Origin: Pseudomonas viridiflava
Lineage (GTDB): Bacteria; Pseudomonadota; Gammaproteobacteria; Pseudomonadales; Pseudomonadaceae
NCBI GenBank assembly: GCA_900596015.1
Contig: UVIF01000024.1
Coordinates: 1 to 64,000 of the forward strand
DNA length: 64,000 bases
Reading direction: 5' to 3'
Positions 1 to 9,129 of this stretch are shown in pieces. A model generated the notes under the pieces. The model ran no database searches and was not told where the DNA came from. It saw nothing but the letters and a program-made list of their open reading frames with translations. Every line of letters begins with the position of its first letter. Within the stretch, counting starts at the first letter, position 1. The position numbers and the translations under genes are program-made.

Positions 1-148
1 CGCCATGAGAGATCACTGCGGGTACCAGAGGGGCGTAGATATTGGGGTCAGGGGCGACCCCGCCATGTCGAGCGTTGTGGCTGACATGGTCGTTGGCGTG
101 GAGGGCTTTGCGGATGGCGCGTAGTAATGAACGGGGTGGATTTTTCAC
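1..148 (-). CDS. Truncated 5' end of a repeat-protein gene (paralogue of the gene at 8101)
   Basis: This partial gene runs off the left edge. It reads from a GTG at 148-146, preceded by GAGGTGATCCATC, the same leader as the gene at 8101. The 49 visible codons encode exactly the same residues as the first 49 codons of the 8101 gene (start MKNPPRSLLRAIRKAL). There are only four base differences, all synonymous and all within codons 5, 7 and 9; from codon 10 to the edge the two are identical over 121 bp. No signal peptide is visible. By analogy it should continue into a beta-sandwich repeat protein. Function is unknown. Confidence 0.75.
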   Translation of the reverse strand, partial: MKNPPRSLLRAIRKALHANDHVSHNARHGGVAPDPNIYAPLVPAVISHG

Positions 149-161
149 GATGGATCACCTC
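1..161. repeat. Left arm of an 8-kb-spaced inverted repeat
   Basis: Bases 1-161 are the reverse complement of 8088-8248. The match covers the ribosome binding site, GTG start and first 49 codons of two convergently oriented paralogues. It is perfect over 121 bp (1-121 against 8128-8248) and has four mismatches in the first nine codons. Similarity fades upstream of the Shine-Dalgarno sequence. The left limit is unknown because it reaches the window edge. Confidence 0.95.
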
Positions 162-236
162 AAGTGATGTTGAGATCACTCATGACACAGGGCTCTGAGG
201 ACCCTCGCAGGCAGTTGCCTGCGAGGGGTAACGCCG

Positions 237-2327
237 CTACAAGTCCAGCGCGTAGCAACGCACAAACACCGAAGCAGAGGGACCACCCGTGCCGTAGGCA
301 TTTTCAACGGAGTACACCGCCGTTACCGACCCCTGCCCAACAGGCTCATTCACCCACTTCCCGGAGAAGTACGAGGCCGGGATCAGGAAGTCGTGATACT
401 TGACGGGACCGCCTGACACTGGCAGGTCGTCGCGCGTCAATGTGTAGTTCAGCGCGAGCGTGGTGTTGGGTGTTTCGGTGCCTGCACCGGTAAGGCCGTA
501 GTATCCTTGAAGCGTAAGGCTGATCTCGTCGTCCTCGGCCACGTTGCCGTAATCCAGCAGCACACGGAATGGCGTACCGTCCTGCAGCTGCGCTTTGTTC
601 AAGGAGTTTCGTGAAGGGTTGCGCTCGGTGAACTCTCCAGCAGGTAATCCGCCGGGTCCGCCAGGCAGCAAATCCAGAGAAATAACTTGTACGTCCTGGG
701 CGAACGATAGAGCCTCGTTGGTCACCGATGGCGTGCCTGATGTTGCACGCGACACGGTGTAGTGGACCGCTTTGAGACCAGGCCCCTCGGTCGTCATTTC
801 GGCCGATGTTGCAGTGATTTCCAGCGGTAGTCTGGCGGCGATGTCGCCGGCCAGTATGGTTTTCCTGTTAGCCAGCGCAGTGCCGGCCCAATAGACGGTG
901 ATGACATCGTTAACCAGCAGGTAGTCGTTATCGACCGCAGGTGAGCCAGCGCTGTCGGCATAGTAGGGAACCATGACCTTGGCGTCCTCCTGCAAGTCAG
1001 CGTTGTCGATGATATTGACAGCACCACTGTCCGCCACAACCGTCACTAGCCTCAACAGCTCATTTTCCGGAGTACCGGGGACGGGGTCTGGGCCGGCGGG
1101 TATGGTGATATCCACCAGCACGGGGTTGTCTCCTGAAGTGGCCATTTTTGCAGGGCCACGGTAGATTTCGTAGTACCCCTGCGCGGTGTACCGCTGTGGT
1201 ACCCCTGTACCCCCACCGTTGGCAACGAAGTCATACGGCAGATCGAACTCGAGCACGAAGGGTTGGCCGAGGTCCGCTGTATTGATGCGCAGCCTTGGGG
1301 TGCTGGAGGTGCCGAGGTAGAAAACCACTTCGTCGCCATCGGCGGCCTTGGGGATTTCCGGAATTTTCACGTGGACCGGCGTGCGCGCATCGGCTTCGCT
1401 GATCAGAAGGTCGTCGCTGAACAGCTCGATGTCTGGTAGACCCAGATCACCGTCCACCGGCGCATCGCTCACCAAAATGCCTACCGCAACTTCGTCTGCG
1501 CGTCCGCTACTGAGGTTACCCGCCAGATCGGTGAGCGTGTAACCGAAGTAGCGCACGCCATCGCGCATGTCTTGCAGAGCAGCCAAGGGGATTTCAAGCT
1601 CCAGATCCTCGCCTGCGCCGCCTGGCGGCACCTCCTTCTGCGCCGACACGATGACCAGCTCAGACCCCCCCGGTACGGCTCTGTAATGAGGCTTGACAAC
1701 ATCGCGATCTTCCATGCCGTAGTAGTCTGGCAGCAGAACCTTGAGCACCAGGCCGCCGGAAGTGCCCTCAACCAGTTTGTCCAGGGTCACACCTTCTCGA
1801 ATCACATCCTGCGCGAAGATCAGCTGTGGCATCAGTTGTCCACCGGGCGCTTCACGGTCGATGCGCAAAGGGATCGGTGGATAGCCCTTAACCACGTTGC
1901 CACCGCCATCCTCCAGTTCGTAGGTAACCTGGTGTACGCCGTGAGCCAGGTCTGCGGGGAATTCGCGAATGTAGCCGACACCTACCTCTACAGGGTCCAC
2001 ATCAGGGACGTCGATAGGCACGTTATCAAGTATCAAGCGCACCAGGTCGCCATCACCGAAGCTCGGGTGATTCGGAATAGAGATCTTGAATGGACTGTTA
2101 TTCTTGCTTGCAGGAATCAAGTTCTGCGGGTGCCCGGGAATGGCGTCAGGTACCGACGCCGATGGACCATCGTCCACCAGTATGCCCACACCTGCTCGCA
2201 GGCTGGCCGAGCGCTTGCTGGGCGACGCCGGGTCTACTCGGCCGTTCTTGTGAATCTTGTACACCGTGACGGCTGCATCTGCCGGACGCGCGTTTGGCGC
2301 CTGAAAAATCGCGTTGGACGTTGCCAT
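237..2327 (-). CDS. Large repeat-built beta-sandwich protein, unknown function
   Basis: This 696-residue protein starts at an ATG preceded by GGAG eight bases upstream. I recognise no named family. It consists of about six or seven units of roughly 100 residues, each with a short strand pattern of the type G/N-D-x-V-x-L/F-x-W/L: GDLVRLILDNVP, GDEVVFYLGTSS, NDVITVYWAGTAL, DDEISLTLQGYYG. Units are separated by proline/aspartate-rich links such as PAGPDPVPGTPEN. The same pattern occurs in the 8101-11433 protein, so the two are paralogues. It has no signal peptide or transmembrane segment. The architecture resembles Ig-like or adhesin stalk modules, but a function would be a guess. The gene is divergent from the autotransporter at 2630. 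Confidence 0.8.
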   Translation of the reverse strand: MATSNAIFQAPNARPADAAVTVYKIHKNGRVDPASPSKRSASLRAGVGILVDDGPSASVPDAIPGHPQNLIPASKNNSPFKISIPNHPSFGDGDLVRLILDNVPIDVPDVDPVEVGVGYIREFPADLAHGVHQVTYELEDGGGNVVKGYPPIPLRIDREAPGGQLMPQLIFAQDVIREGVTLDKLVEGTSGGLVLKVLLPDYYGMEDRDVVKPHYRAVPGGSELVIVSAQKEVPPGGAGEDLELEIPLAALQDMRDGVRYFGYTLTDLAGNLSSGRADEVAVGILVSDAPVDGDLGLPDIELFSDDLLISEADARTPVHVKIPEIPKAADGDEVVFYLGTSSTPRLRINTADLGQPFVLEFDLPYDFVANGGGTGVPQRYTAQGYYEIYRGPAKMATSGDNPVLVDITIPAGPDPVPGTPENELLRLVTVVADSGAVNIIDNADLQEDAKVMVPYYADSAGSPAVDNDYLLVNDVITVYWAGTALANRKTILAGDIAARLPLEITATSAEMTTEGPGLKAVHYTVSRATSGTPSVTNEALSFAQDVQVISLDLLPGGPGGLPAGEFTERNPSRNSLNKAQLQDGTPFRVLLDYGNVAEDDEISLTLQGYYGLTGAGTETPNTTLALNYTLTRDDLPVSGGPVKYHDFLIPASYFSGKWVNEPVGQGSVTAVYSVENAYGTGGPSASVFVRCYALDL

Positions 2328-2629
2328 TTTTTCAATCTCCAGTACTGAACTGATGTAGACCGAGGCGGGCCGCGTGAATAAGTTTTTTCAGACTATCTAC
2401 GCGTGATTAATTATTGACACGCTGCAAGTCTCGGTGCGGCTTCATACGATGCTTAATTGGTTTGTTACGATATTTAAGCTAGCACCGATTGCCGTCATAT
2501 CAATGTTTAAATCCAGTTGATTCTGAAAATTATTATTCAACTAGATGAAGCCTGAATTGCAACTACACTGCCACTTCGGGTGTGCGCTCCCAAGTGTTTT
2601 TTGAATAAATAAATTCAAAGGTGGTGGTG
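2328..2629. other. AT-rich divergent intergenic region
   Basis: This 302-bp gap separates the divergent repeat-protein gene and first autotransporter. It is clearly AT-richer than its flanks and must hold both promoters. A TTGACA occurs at 2414-2419, but no convincing -10 box lies at the right spacing on the plus strand. I see no coding sequence, REP element or terminator. Confidence 0.6.
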
Positions 2630-5323
2630 ATGAAAACTATTATTCACGGTGGCATCAAGTGGCGCCCGTTGCTGGGTGTTGCAGTGGCGTTAAGTGTATC
2701 CAGCGAGGTAATGGCGGCCGTGGTGGACGGCCCCTTTTCCATCGGCAGGGTCGATTCAAACTCACCGGTCGAGGAATGGTCGGTACTGCGAGGAGGTTCG
2801 CTGTTCGTCACCCCCGGTGGCCAGACGCTGGACATCGGCCTGCGGCTGGGCAGTACGGCTGGGCTGGACGGCGCCACGGTCACCGCGCGCGCACGTTTCG
2901 AAGCCTTGCGCCTGGACGCTTCCACGGCCACGGTGGCCAATAGCGTACTCAGTGCCCCTTCAGCCATCGGTATCACGATGGTGGCCGGTACGCCCGCCGT
3001 CCTGACGCTGACCAACAGTACGGTCACCGGCTTCGGGCGGGGTATCCAGGCCAGCACGGAGGCCGTGGCGAATATCAGCGGTTCGCAGATATTCGGCACC
3101 GACGATGGCCGCACGCAGCCTTATTTGGGAGGAGTGGGGCTGTCGGTGCTGTCATCGGACATGAGCCTGGTGCAGAGCAGCGCCACGGGCGCCAACCACG
3201 GCGCCACCTTGATCGCCAACGGTGGCGGCAGTGGCACACCGCGTGCAGCCACCAACCTGGCCCTCGATGGGTCCAGCCTGCAAGGCACGCGGGGCAGCGC
3301 GGTGTTGGTCGGGGCCACCTTGTATCCACTGGCAACGACCGCAAGCCTGAGCCTGGCCAATGGTTCCAGCCTGGTCGGGGGCAATGGCATAGCGGTGGAA
3401 GTAACGCAGGCTTCGTCCCTGGATCTGCAAGTGGATGCAAGTGCCTTGAGCGGCAGCTTGAGCGTGGCGGATGCCTCGCAGGTGACGGCCGATCTGGGCC
3501 AGGGCAGCAGCCTGACCGGCGACATGCTGCTGGGTGGTGCCAGCACGCTGACCCTGTCAAGCCGCGAAGCCAGTACGTTAACCGGCGATGCCTTGCTCAC
3601 TGGCGGTTCGCGCCTCGACCTGAGCCTGGAACAGAGCCGTTGGGTCGGCGACACGAACGTCAGTGAAGCCTCGCAGGCCCAGCTCAATCTGGGCAACAGC
3701 AGCTTGAGCGGTAACGTCACGGTCGCCGATACCTCCACGGCGAACATGGCGCTGGACGCGAGCACCTGGGAAGGCAACGGCCAGGGTCTACTGAACTTGG
3801 GCCTGAACCGCGCTTCGACATTCAATGGCCAGTTGAGCCAGGCAGGCGATGTCAATCTGGCTGACGGTTCGCTGTGGAACATGACAGGCGACTCGCAGAT
3901 TGCCAGCCTGGCCATGAACGGCGGCAGGGTGGCGCTCGGTGGCCGCAGTGGCGCCTATCGAACCCTGCAGACAGGCAGTTTGAGCGGCAGTGGCCTCTTC
4001 GACCTGAACACCGATCTGGGCACCGTACAGGGGGATCGCTTGGTGGTGACTGGTGAGGCCGCCGGCAGCCATGAACTGGCCATCCACAACAGCAGCAGTG
4101 GGGTCGACCCGACGCCAGGTACGACCCTGACCGTGGTGCAGACCGGCGGTGGCCCGGGCACCTTCGCTGTGCTGGGCGGCCAGGTCGATGCGGGCACGTA
4201 CGTCTACGACCTGCAGAAGCGAGGGCCGGATTGGTTGCTGGTTCAGCGGGGGGTTGTCGATCCCGTTGATCCAGGAGGTCCGGTAGATCCGGTAGACCCT
4301 GTTATCCCGGTAGACCCAGTGGATCCGGTCATCCCCGTCGATCCGGTAGATCCCGAGGCTCCCGTCGATCCCGTCGACCCCGGCAATCCTGGAGACGGCG
4401 GCGGTCCGGTGGTCACCCCCGGAGCGCGCTCGGTGATCGGCCTGTTCAGCGCCGCACCCACGGTGTGGTACGGCGAGCTCTCTACCCTGCGCAGCCGCAT
4501 GGGTGAACTGCGCCTGGGCCGCGGCATCAGTGGCGCCTGGGTGCGCACCTATGGCGGGCGTTACGACCTGTCGGCCGGGGGTGGTGTGGCCTATCGGCAG
4601 CGCCAGCAGGGGCTGACCTTTGGGGTCGATGCGCCGCTGCCGGCCAGTAACGGCCAATGGCTGGTGGGGGTGATGGGCGGCTACAGTCGCTCCGACCTGG
4701 ACCTTGGGACAGGTACTTCCGGTGAGGTCGACAGCTACTATATGGGGCTGTACAGCACCTGGCTGTCCGATGGCGGCTACTACGTAGACGGTGTGGTCAA
4801 GCTCAACCGCTTCCAGAACGACTCCGACGTGCGCGTCAGCGATGGCAGTCGCACCGGTGGCAAGTACGACAACCACGGTGTGGGCGCGTCGCTGGAAGTA
4901 GGCAAGCACATAAGGCTCGCCGACAACTGGTACCTGGAACCCTTCGCGCAGATGTCGGCACTGTGGGTGCAAGGTGAGCACTACGATCTGGACAATGGCA
5001 TGCAGGCACGCAGCAACGGCGCCGATTCGTGGCTGGGCAAGGTAGGTACGCATGTCGGGCGTAACTTCCCGTTGGCCAATGGCGGCTTGGTGCAGCCTTA
5101 CATCAAGGTGGCGGCGGCCCATGAATTTGCCGATGCCAACCGTGTCAAGGTCAACGCCAACCGCTTCACCAACGACCTCTCGGGCACCCGCGGCGAGCTG
5201 GGTGCCGGTGTGATCGCGCAGATCTCCGATCGCCTGCAGTTGCATGCCGATGTCGACTACAGCAATGGCGAGAATATCGAACAGCCTTGGGGAGGAAGCC
5301 TCGGCCTGCGCTATGCATGGTAG
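2630..5323 (+). CDS. Autotransporter (type Va secretion) with beta-helix passenger, paralogue 1
   Basis: The start is taken at ATG 2630 (897 aa); three GTG codons precede it in frame, and AAAGGTGGTG serves as ribosome binding site. An N-terminal signal peptide (MKTIIHGGIKWRPLLGVAVA onward, likely cleaved after VMA) is followed by a Ser/Thr/Gly-rich beta-helix passenger to about residue 540. Then comes a linker of repeated DPVDP units and a C-terminal autotransporter beta-barrel of about 290 residues ending LGLRYAW. No protease or lipase motif is visible in the passenger, so an adhesin or biofilm role is most likely. The barrel is closely related to that of the next gene (shared SAAPxVWYGELSTLRSRMGE and FTNDLSGxRGE blocks). 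The last residue is Trp, a less common variant of the usual terminal Phe signature. Confidence 0.9.
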   Translation: MKTIIHGGIKWRPLLGVAVALSVSSEVMAAVVDGPFSIGRVDSNSPVEEWSVLRGGSLFVTPGGQTLDIGLRLGSTAGLDGATVTARARFEALRLDASTATVANSVLSAPSAIGITMVAGTPAVLTLTNSTVTGFGRGIQASTEAVANISGSQIFGTDDGRTQPYLGGVGLSVLSSDMSLVQSSATGANHGATLIANGGGSGTPRAATNLALDGSSLQGTRGSAVLVGATLYPLATTASLSLANGSSLVGGNGIAVEVTQASSLDLQVDASALSGSLSVADASQVTADLGQGSSLTGDMLLGGASTLTLSSREASTLTGDALLTGGSRLDLSLEQSRWVGDTNVSEASQAQLNLGNSSLSGNVTVADTSTANMALDASTWEGNGQGLLNLGLNRASTFNGQLSQAGDVNLADGSLWNMTGDSQIASLAMNGGRVALGGRSGAYRTLQTGSLSGSGLFDLNTDLGTVQGDRLVVTGEAAGSHELAIHNSSSGVDPTPGTTLTVVQTGGGPGTFAVLGGQVDAGTYVYDLQKRGPDWLLVQRGVVDPVDPGGPVDPVDPVIPVDPVDPVIPVDPVDPEAPVDPVDPGNPGDGGGPVVTPGARSVIGLFSAAPTVWYGELSTLRSRMGELRLGRGISGAWVRTYGGRYDLSAGGGVAYRQRQQGLTFGVDAPLPASNGQWLVGVMGGYSRSDLDLGTGTSGEVDSYYMGLYSTWLSDGGYYVDGVVKLNRFQNDSDVRVSDGSRTGGKYDNHGVGASLEVGKHIRLADNWYLEPFAQMSALWVQGEHYDLDNGMQARSNGADSWLGKVGTHVGRNFPLANGGLVQPYIKVAAAHEFADANRVKVNANRFTNDLSGTRGELGAGVIAQISDRLQLHADVDYSNGENIEQPWGGSLGLRYAW
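3409..3790 (+). repeat. Tandem beta-helix rung repeats in the autotransporter passenger
   Basis: At the protein level this stretch encodes about six consecutive units of 21-22 residues of the pattern S-x-L-x-L-x(4)-S-x-L-x-G-D/N, for example ASTLTLSSREASTLTGD. The DNA copies are diverged. The paralogous autotransporter has only one or two such rungs at the equivalent point, which accounts for much of the length difference. Confidence 0.7.
4254..4396 (+). repeat. DPVDP linker-coding repeat
   Basis: This low-complexity coding repeat encodes about ten D-P-V/E/G-D-P type units (VDPVDPVIPVDPVDP pattern) between passenger and barrel of the first autotransporter. Units are 6-24 bp built on GATCC(G/C)GT. 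The second autotransporter lacks it, so it is a recent expansion likely to vary in copy number between strains. Confidence 0.85.
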
Positions 5324-5459
5324 GAATCGTTTGTAGGGTGCGTTGAGCCCAGACGTGAATCGGACGCGTCCTACAGATATTAAAACTTCATGGACCTAAG
5401 CTTGCGGCCCGCAATTGCCCTTCGGCAAATCCTACGGTTGCATCGCAAGGTTCTCAATC

Positions 5460-7685
5460 ATGAGCAGGTTTGTTTCACGTTTCATCGTGCCCGGCGGCCT
5501 GGCTGCCGGGCTTTTCATTCTCGACAGCGCCGAAGTGGCGGCAGCACGTGATCTGGTCGGCCCAGAGGACGCCCTGGTGATCTCCCCCGGCGCCGCAGTC
5601 ACCGACTGGCGGCTGCGCGACGGGGCTTCTCTTTACGTCAAAGGCGCGCAAACCCTTGGCATCGAGGTCACCCACGGTTCCTCGTTGCGCACGGAAAACG
5701 CGCAGATCAATGGGGGCGCGACAGTTGGGGTCAGGGTCAGCCAAAGCACCGCCAGCATCACCGGTAGCACTGTAGTCAGCACCGGCAACTACGCGCTGAT
5801 CGCCAGCAACGGCCGCGAGACCAGTGGCGCCCAGGTCAGTGTGATCGACAGCGTGCTGTTGGGCAGCGGTAGCGGCGTCTCGGCCAACTACAACAACGCT
5901 ATCACGCTGGCCAATACCCAAGTGCTGGGCCGTACGGCGAACGACAGTTTGCTCAGAGGTGGCAACGGGATATTGATGCTTAGTGGTGACATCAATGTCA
6001 CTCAGGGCAGCGACGTGGTCGGCGAGCAGCACGGTGCGGTGTTGACTATGGACACCTTCGTGCCCGTACCGCGGGCCAGCAACCTGGTGGTAGACAACGC
6101 CCGCATCGAAGGTCAGGGCGGCGCGGCAATCGCTGTGCAGACACGTAACGCTTCACCGGTCGACGCCTCGATCATCGTACGCAACGGGGCTACCCTGGTC
6201 GGCGGCGACGGTGTGATTCTGCAAGCCGGTGCCAATACCACGGTGGATTTCACGGCTGCCAATACGGATTTGACCGGTGACATTCAGGTCGATGCGGATT
6301 CGACCACAGCCATCACTCTGCAAGACAACGCTCGCCTGACCGGCACCATGACCGGTGTGTCCAGCCTGGCCGTCGACAGCGGCGCATTGTGGCGCATGAC
6401 CCAGAGCGCCCGCGTAGGTGACGTCAGCATGAATGGCGGGCGCATCGATTTGGGTGGCACGTCGGGCGCTTTCCGTGAATTGACGCTGGACAGCCTCGCC
6501 GGCAACGGCACCTTCGGCCTGGGCACTGACCTGGCCGCAGGCCAAGGCGACATGCTGGTGATCACCGGCCAGGCCACCGGCAGCCACTTGCTGGCCATTC
6601 ACAACATCGGTACCGACGTGGCCGAAGGGCAAGACCCACTGACCGTGGTGCAGACCGCAGGCGGTGACGCCCGTTTCGCCGCGCTGGGCGGCCAGATAGA
6701 CCTGGGCACCTTCGTTTACGATCTGAAGCAGACAGGCGATGACTGGCAGCTGGTGCAGCGCCCCGGCAACGTGGTGACCCCAGGTACCGCGTCGGTGCTT
6801 GGCTTGTTCAGCGCCGCGCCCAGCGTGTGGTACGGCGAGCTGAGCACCCTGCGCAGCCGCATGGGCGAGCTGCGCATGGGCAAGGCCGAGGGCGGCCTTT
6901 GGACGCGGGCCTACGGCAATAAACACAACCTGTCGGCGGGCGGCGGCGTGGCGTACCGACAGCAGCAGAACGGGTTCAGCCTGGGCGCGGACGCCCCGTT
7001 GGTGGTGGACAACGGCACCGCCTTGGTCGGTGCCTTGGTCGGCTACAGCAAATCCGACCTGGACCTCAAGGGCGGCACCTCGGGCGAAGTGGACAGCTTC
7101 TACCTGGGTGTCTACGGCACATGGCTGGGCGATGACGGCTATTACGTCGATGCATTGGCCAAGCTCAACCGCTTCCAGAACAGCTCCGAGGTGCGCATGA
7201 GCGATGGCACCCGCAGCCGAGGCAACTACAGCCACCATGGCATCGGTGCCTCGCTGGAGGCAGGCCGACGGATTGCTGTGACTGAAACCGTTGCTGTCAC
7301 GCCCTTCGCCCAGGTGTCGGCTTTGAAGGTGCAAGGGCAAGGCTACACGCTGAACAACGGCATGCAAGCCGACAGCAACCATGCCGACTCGCTGCTGGCC
7401 AAAGCCGGTGCCAAGCTCAGCCAAACGCTTGAGCTGGATGCCGGCGGCACCTTCGAGTACTACGCCAAGGCCGCTTTGGCCCACGAGTTCGCCAGCGACA
7501 ACCAGGTCAAGGTCAATGGCAATCGCTTCACCAACGACCTGTCCGGCAGCCGCGGGGAAGTCGGCGTGGGCGTTGCTGCGCAGATGTCCGACCGCTTGCA
7601 GTTGCACACCGAGTTCGACTACGCCAAGGGTCGCAACCTGGAGCAACCCTGGGGGGTGAACGTCGGCCTGCGCTACAGCTTCTGA
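5460..7685 (+). CDS. Autotransporter (type Va secretion), paralogue 2
   Basis: The start is placed at ATG 5460 (741 aa, MSRFVSRFIVPGGLAAG), with AAGG nine bases upstream. The frame is open upstream to a TTG at 5415, but that start would push the signal peptide inward. After the signal peptide (cleavage near VAAA) comes a beta-helix passenger of about 420 residues, a short linker with no DPVDP repeat, and an autotransporter beta-barrel ending VGLRYSF with the canonical terminal Phe. The barrel and the region just before it closely match the preceding gene. The passenger is shorter by roughly five rungs. The genes are in tandem, 136 bp apart, and look like a duplication. No catalytic motif was seen; an adhesin-like role is inferred. 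Confidence 0.9.
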   Translation: MSRFVSRFIVPGGLAAGLFILDSAEVAAARDLVGPEDALVISPGAAVTDWRLRDGASLYVKGAQTLGIEVTHGSSLRTENAQINGGATVGVRVSQSTASITGSTVVSTGNYALIASNGRETSGAQVSVIDSVLLGSGSGVSANYNNAITLANTQVLGRTANDSLLRGGNGILMLSGDINVTQGSDVVGEQHGAVLTMDTFVPVPRASNLVVDNARIEGQGGAAIAVQTRNASPVDASIIVRNGATLVGGDGVILQAGANTTVDFTAANTDLTGDIQVDADSTTAITLQDNARLTGTMTGVSSLAVDSGALWRMTQSARVGDVSMNGGRIDLGGTSGAFRELTLDSLAGNGTFGLGTDLAAGQGDMLVITGQATGSHLLAIHNIGTDVAEGQDPLTVVQTAGGDARFAALGGQIDLGTFVYDLKQTGDDWQLVQRPGNVVTPGTASVLGLFSAAPSVWYGELSTLRSRMGELRMGKAEGGLWTRAYGNKHNLSAGGGVAYRQQQNGFSLGADAPLVVDNGTALVGALVGYSKSDLDLKGGTSGEVDSFYLGVYGTWLGDDGYYVDALAKLNRFQNSSEVRMSDGTRSRGNYSHHGIGASLEAGRRIAVTETVAVTPFAQVSALKVQGQGYTLNNGMQADSNHADSLLAKAGAKLSQTLELDAGGTFEYYAKAALAHEFASDNQVKVNGNRFTNDLSGSRGEVGVGVAAQMSDRLQLHTEFDYAKGRNLEQPWGVNVGLRYSF

Positions 7686-8100
7686 TTCCGCAAAGGCGGG
7701 CAACAGTGATGAATGCTGCTGTTGCCTTAGCCATGGCACAACCCCCCTGCACCGTTTCTGCGTAGGCATAGGTACCTGCTAGGGCCGTATTTGAACGACC
7801 CAACTAACACATGCCAGATTTCGAGTTGTAGTTTCAACGCAATGTTGAATATTATTTTTTAAAGCTGCACATCAAGTACAAAAATATACTAACTTGCTGT
7901 CTTCTCCGCATTCAGCGGTTGTGCGAATAAAACGTATGTCGCACATAGACTTGGGCGCGAAAACTTACTAAGTTTGTCACTCGCCTGGTTATTTGCACTT
8001 TCCAGCTGTCAAGCCTAACTTGTTCTCTCAGGTGACTGCTGCTTGATTGCTCACCTCTCTACTCTTCGATACTCCCTCAACTTCCCCGAGGTGATCCATC
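7686..8100. other. AT-rich intergenic region with a weak hairpin
   Basis: This is a 415-bp gap between the second autotransporter and the repeat-protein gene. Near the left end GGCAACAG and CTGTTGCC (about 7700-7727) can pair as an 8-bp stem but lack a T-run, so termination there is uncertain. Bases about 7830-7990 are AT-rich and probably hold the promoter for the next gene. The last 13 bases (GAGGTGATCCATC) are the shared leader of the inverted repeat. No ORF of note. Confidence 0.5.
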
Positions 8101-8248
8101 GTGAAAAATCCACCGCGTTCGTTATTGCGCGCCATCCGCAAAGCCCTCCACGCCAACGACCATGTCAGCCACAACGCTCGACATGGCGGGGTCGCCCCTG
8201 ACCCCAATATCTACGCCCCTCTGGTACCCGCAGTGATCTCTCATGGCG
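8088..8248. repeat. Right arm of the inverted repeat
   Basis: This is the reverse-complement partner of 1-161. It contains the Shine-Dalgarno sequence, GTG start and 49 codons of the 8101 gene. Bases 8128-8248 match the left arm without a mismatch. Confidence 0.95.
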
Positions 8249-9129
8249 GCATCAACAAGAGCGACTACGACGACGGTCTGATCGCAGTGCTGGTTGAACC
8301 CTATCTGGGTATGGCTGTGAATGACGTCATCAGCCTCTACTGGGATGACGACTACGTCGACTACACCACGGTGACCGACGCCAACGCCACTCAGGCCTTG
8401 ATTGCCGATGCCTACTACATTCCCCCGGATGCACTCGAGGCCTCGCTGCACTACCACGTCAATGACTCGGTGGGTAACGAGCGGGCATCCCAGTCGCTGG
8501 TGGTGCCGATCAAGCTGACGGTGCCCGGCGATCCGCCCGAGCCGCCGGACCCGAGTGACCCTTCGTTGAACCCCAACCTGGAGCTGCCCTATGGCGTGCC
8601 GGACCTCATCTCAGACGCCAGCCTGGTGGGCGATCTGGCGGTGACGATCCAGCAATACACCCACCAGAGCGAGGGCGATATCATCACCCTGTTGTGGGCC
8701 GGCACTGCCATTCACTATGGCCCGCTGGTCACCGCCGACCTCAACCGCAGCATCACCGTCACCGTGCCCAACAGCATCATTGCCGCACGCCCCGGCACCG
8801 ACCTGATCGTGCGCTACAGCATCCGCGACAAGGTGCAGAACTATTCACGCTACAGCCCCAGTGTGCTGACCACCGTGTATGCGCGTGGCTCGTTGCCCGA
8901 GCCGACCGTGGACGGCACCCAAAGCGGCGACCTGCACATCGACGACATCACCGACGGGCAGGTCGAGGTACGGGTCAACCGTTACTCGGACATTGCCGTC
9001 ACCGACAACGTCGTCGTGCACTGGACCGGGCGCCCTGTTCAGGGCCCCTTCCAGGACTACAGCACTCCAGCGCAGCAACTGGGCACCGATCGCTTCCTCA
9101 ACTTCCAGGTGCCCAAGGACGTCGCCTAA
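8101..9129 (+). CDS. Repeat-built beta-sandwich protein, N-terminal part, ended by an in-frame TAA
   Basis: This 342-codon frame starts at GTG (GAGG nine bases upstream) and ends at TAA 9127-9129. It holds about three repeat units with the strand signature (NDVISLYWDDD, GDIITLLWAGTAI, TDNVVVHWTGRPV). The stop falls inside the third unit: the residues before it (LNFQVPKDVA) and after it (VLIDSQAYVYYTAIPAAGG) line up with unbroken second halves of other units, for example LSLLVAKDQALQLIG followed by LDVSYTV. The downstream frame 9130-11433 continues in the same frame without a gap. One base change in the TAA would restore a single 1,110-residue gene. It is therefore best read as the 5' part of a nonsense-interrupted gene, unless the stop is read through. 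Function unknown; no signal peptide. Confidence 0.75.
   Translation: MKNPPRSLLRAIRKALHANDHVSHNARHGGVAPDPNIYAPLVPAVISHGGINKSDYDDGLIAVLVEPYLGMAVNDVISLYWDDDYVDYTTVTDANATQALIADAYYIPPDALEASLHYHVNDSVGNERASQSLVVPIKLTVPGDPPEPPDPSDPSLNPNLELPYGVPDLISDASLVGDLAVTIQQYTHQSEGDIITLLWAGTAIHYGPLVTADLNRSITVTVPNSIIAARPGTDLIVRYSIRDKVQNYSRYSPSVLTTVYARGSLPEPTVDGTQSGDLHIDDITDGQVEVRVNRYSDIAVTDNVVVHWTGRPVQGPFQDYSTPAQQLGTDRFLNFQVPKDVA

Noticed and set aside
5324..5459. Possible terminator between the autotransporters (TGTAGGGTGCG with CGCGTCCTACA)
   Set aside because: The arms have mismatches, a long loop and no T-run; it looks more like a worn REP-like element.
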